This document shows positions 62,277 through 64,000 of a DNA stretch of 64,000 nt, one piece after another. Source of the stretch: Streptomyces tauricus (GTDB lineage Bacteria; Actinomycetota; Actinomycetes; Streptomycetales; Streptomycetaceae); the NCBI RefSeq assembly GCF_014650955.1, contig NZ_BMVY01000002.1, forward strand, positions 372,001 to 436,000, written 5' to 3'. Under the pieces are notes generated by a model, which was not told where the DNA came from, made no database searches, and saw only the letters and a list, made by a program, of their open reading frames with translations. Within the stretch, counting starts at the first letter, position 1. Every line of letters starts with the position of its first letter. The position numbers were made by a program, and so were the translations under genes.

Positions 62277-63556
62277 GTCTCCGCCCTCTCCATCTCAAGC
62301 TCGACCTCCGTGCCGCCGTCCGGCACCGCGCGCAGCCTGGCCGTACCGCCGTTGCGCTCCATGCGGCCGATGATCGATTCTCTGACGCCCATGCGGTCGG
62401 CGGGTATCGAGTCCAGGTCGAATCCGGGACCGCGGTCCCGGACCGACACGAAGACGGTCCTTCCCTCGACCTCGGCGAAGACCTGCACCGCGCCGCCGTC
62501 GCCACCGTACTTGGCCGCGTTCACCATGGCTTCCCTCGCGGCCTGCATCTGGGCACCGATCCGGTCGTCCAGCGGGCAGTCGCCGACGACCACGACCTCG
62601 ATGGGAACCCCGTGCTTGTCCTCGACCTCCGCGGCGCTGCGCTTGACGGCCTCGGCGAGGGTGTCGGGTTCGTCCGCCTCGTCCTTGCCGGTGCCCTCCG
62701 GTTTGTAGAGCCAGTTGCGCAGGTCGCGCTCCTGGGCGCGGGCGAGGCGTCGGACCTCGCTCGCGTTCTCCGCGTTGCGCTGTATCAGGGTGAGGGTGTG
62801 CAGCACCGAGTCGTGGACGTGCGCGGCGACTTCGGCCCGCTCCTGGGCGCGGATACGCATCAGGCGCTCCTCGGAGAGGTCCTGGGTCATGCGCACGAGA
62901 TACGGACCGGCCAGCAGCGCTATCCCGACGAGGACGGCGAGCGCGGCCTGCAGGACCGAACCGAGGTGGGCGGCGGAGCCCTGCAGAACGAATATCCCGG
63001 AGACTCCCGCGGCGACGAGCAGGACACCGGCCGCGGAGCGGAGCAGGCTGATCGTGCGCTTGCGGCGGCCTACCTCCATCCAGCGGGCCCGGCGGGCGTT
63101 GTCCGCCTGGCGCCAGACCAGGGCCACGCCCGCGCCGACGAGGACGGTGGGCCAGAGGTAGGCCTTGGCGCCGCCGCTCAGATCCACGTTCCCCACGAAG
63201 ATCAGGGCCACCACGACCATCGCGAGCAGCGCGACGATCTGGCCCTTGTCGGGCTTGCGGGCCACGAGCCTGCGGCGGCCGTCGGGGGCGGTCTCGGTGG
63301 CGAGGGCGGGGGGCCTCTCGGCGTCCACGCCGCCGACGCCGAGGGGGACGAAGAACCAGAACGCCGCGTACAGCAAGGCACCCAGGCCGTCCGCCATGAA
63401 CAGGCCCGCGAAGACCAGCCGGACCCAGATCACGGGCAGGCCGAGATGCCCGGCGAGCCCCCGCGCCACGCCCCCGAGCCAGCGTCCGTCGCTGCTGCGG
63501 TAGAGCTTGCGCGGAGGCCGTGGGTCCTCGATGGTCAGGGCTGCGGCGTCCGGCAT
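62273..63556 (-). CDS. PspC-domain sensor histidine kinase
   Basis: The 427-residue protein has an N-terminal PspC domain (LYRSSDGRWLGGVARGLAGHLGL), three to four additional transmembrane helices, a HisKA_3 dimerisation helix with the phospho-His in AAHVHDSVLHTL and a C-terminal ATPase domain (REAMVNAAKYGG, RDRGPGFDLDSI). It should sense envelope stress and phosphorylate the downstream regulator. The ATG at 63556 is chosen; a GTG at 63571 is possible. Confidence 0.9.
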   Translation of the reverse strand: MPDAAALTIEDPRPPRKLYRSSDGRWLGGVARGLAGHLGLPVIWVRLVFAGLFMADGLGALLYAAFWFFVPLGVGGVDAERPPALATETAPDGRRRLVARKPDKGQIVALLAMVVVALIFVGNVDLSGGAKAYLWPTVLVGAGVALVWRQADNARRARWMEVGRRKRTISLLRSAAGVLLVAAGVSGIFVLQGSAAHLGSVLQAALAVLVGIALLAGPYLVRMTQDLSEERLMRIRAQERAEVAAHVHDSVLHTLTLIQRNAENASEVRRLARAQERDLRNWLYKPEGTGKDEADEPDTLAEAVKRSAAEVEDKHGVPIEVVVVGDCPLDDRIGAQMQAAREAMVNAAKYGGDGGAVQVFAEVEGRTVFVSVRDRGPGFDLDSIPADRMGVRESIIGRMERNGGTARLRAVPDGGTEVELEMERAET

Positions 63557-64000
63557 GCCATCGATGTTCACACGCCGGGCGCCACCGGGCATCAGGGTCG
63601 ACCCCCGAGACTCCCCTGATCTTCGAATCCGACGCCTGGCGGGTGTCGGGGGCGCGGCAACCGAGGGCTCGCGGCTCGGACGCCGGCGCCCGAGCCGCCC
63701 GGGCGTCGGCGTCTAGCGGCCTGGACGTCGGTGCCACGTGCGCGAGCCAGGTCGCACCGCTCGGCTCGGACGCCGGCGTCCTCTCTCTCCGGCACCGGCG
63801 TCGCGGGCTCGGTCGTCGCGGGCTCCGGCGTCACGGGTTCGGGCGTCGGCATCGCGTCGCCCGGACGCCCCCGCCGTCATGCCGCACAGGCACCGGCACC
63901 CGGCACCCCACGGCCCCGTCGACCGGCGTCGTGCGGCTCTGAGGGTCGTGCCGGGGTGGAATTCAGGGTTCGGCCAGGGTCGTGACGACTGCCGTCCGGC
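63557..64000. other. Window end upstream of the kinase, no supported gene
   Basis: The region holds the kinase promoter and a degenerate 15-bp repeat (63797-63856). Frames on both strands are Arg/Pro/Ala/Gly-rich. A gene may begin beyond the window. Confidence 0.5.
63797..63856. repeat. Four degenerate 15-bp tandem repeats
   Basis: Units such as GGCGTCGCGGGCTCG repeat every 15 bases with several changes. The period keeps frame, and the minus strand would encode Glu-Pro-Ala-Thr-like repeats, but no gene here is certain. Confidence 0.6.

Overview
The window looks like the core chromosome of a Streptomyces. It is very GC-rich, uses many GTG starts and overlapping start/stop codons (GTGA, ATGA, TGATG), and carries typical streptomycete families: SigE-type ECF factors, DUF2690, DUF3017 and DUF6350 proteins, PspC histidine kinases, MocR regulators, and NlpC/P60 enzymes with a ydaO (c-di-AMP) riboswitch. 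No rRNA, tRNA, insertion sequence, prophage or CRISPR array was seen. From memory, not checked, the order trpS, glyA, betaine locus, mdh, folD, purHN, sucCD, MoxR/VWA, icmB, pcrA matches a conserved central segment of Streptomyces chromosomes.

Layout. 1-0.65 kb: C-terminus of a D-Ala-D-Ala carboxypeptidase. 0.6-5.9 kb: a compact divergent locus resembling the mycobacterial decaprenylphosphoryl-arabinose (DPA) pathway. PAP2 phosphatase, UbiA-type phosphoribosyltransferase, GtrA and a YihY/BrkB membrane protein lie leftward; dprE1 and dprE2 lie rightward. 6-16.5 kb: a beta-propeller lipoprotein, a 2H phosphoesterase, trpS, an ECF sigma factor with a coupled membrane protein, glyA, an ATP-grasp amide ligase with a small lipoprotein, and a MocR regulator divergent from an AhpD-like protein. 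16.5-24.9 kb: choline oxidation and betaine uptake (betB, betA, ABC ATPase, double permease, binding protein), divergent from a MarR-GNAT fusion regulator.

25-40.3 kb: mdh, a membrane-anchored XRE/DUF2690 protein, folD with a DUF3017 protein, an RDD protein, purN-purH, two membrane proteins, a membrane-tethered sigma-like protein and sucC-sucD. 40.8-42.5 kb: two secreted proteins of unknown function, one apparently frameshifted. 42.6-50.7 kb: a two-armed, five-gene module (MoxR ATPase, DUF5682, VWA protein; SWIM protein, DUF5691) around a divergent region framed by a 15-bp inverted repeat. 50.8-64 kb: icmB, a lipase-like hydrolase, cell-wall hydrolases (one M23, two NlpC/P60), pcrA, a small membrane protein, and a PspC kinase/LuxR response-regulator pair.

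The strongest leads are the MoxR/VWA/DUF5682/SWIM/DUF5691 module, the DPA-like locus in a genus not known for mycobacterial arabinogalactan, the MarR-GNAT gene whose operator, -10 box and ATG coincide, the c-di-AMP riboswitch upstream of only one of two NlpC/P60 paralogues, and short tandem repeats packed between convergent gene ends.
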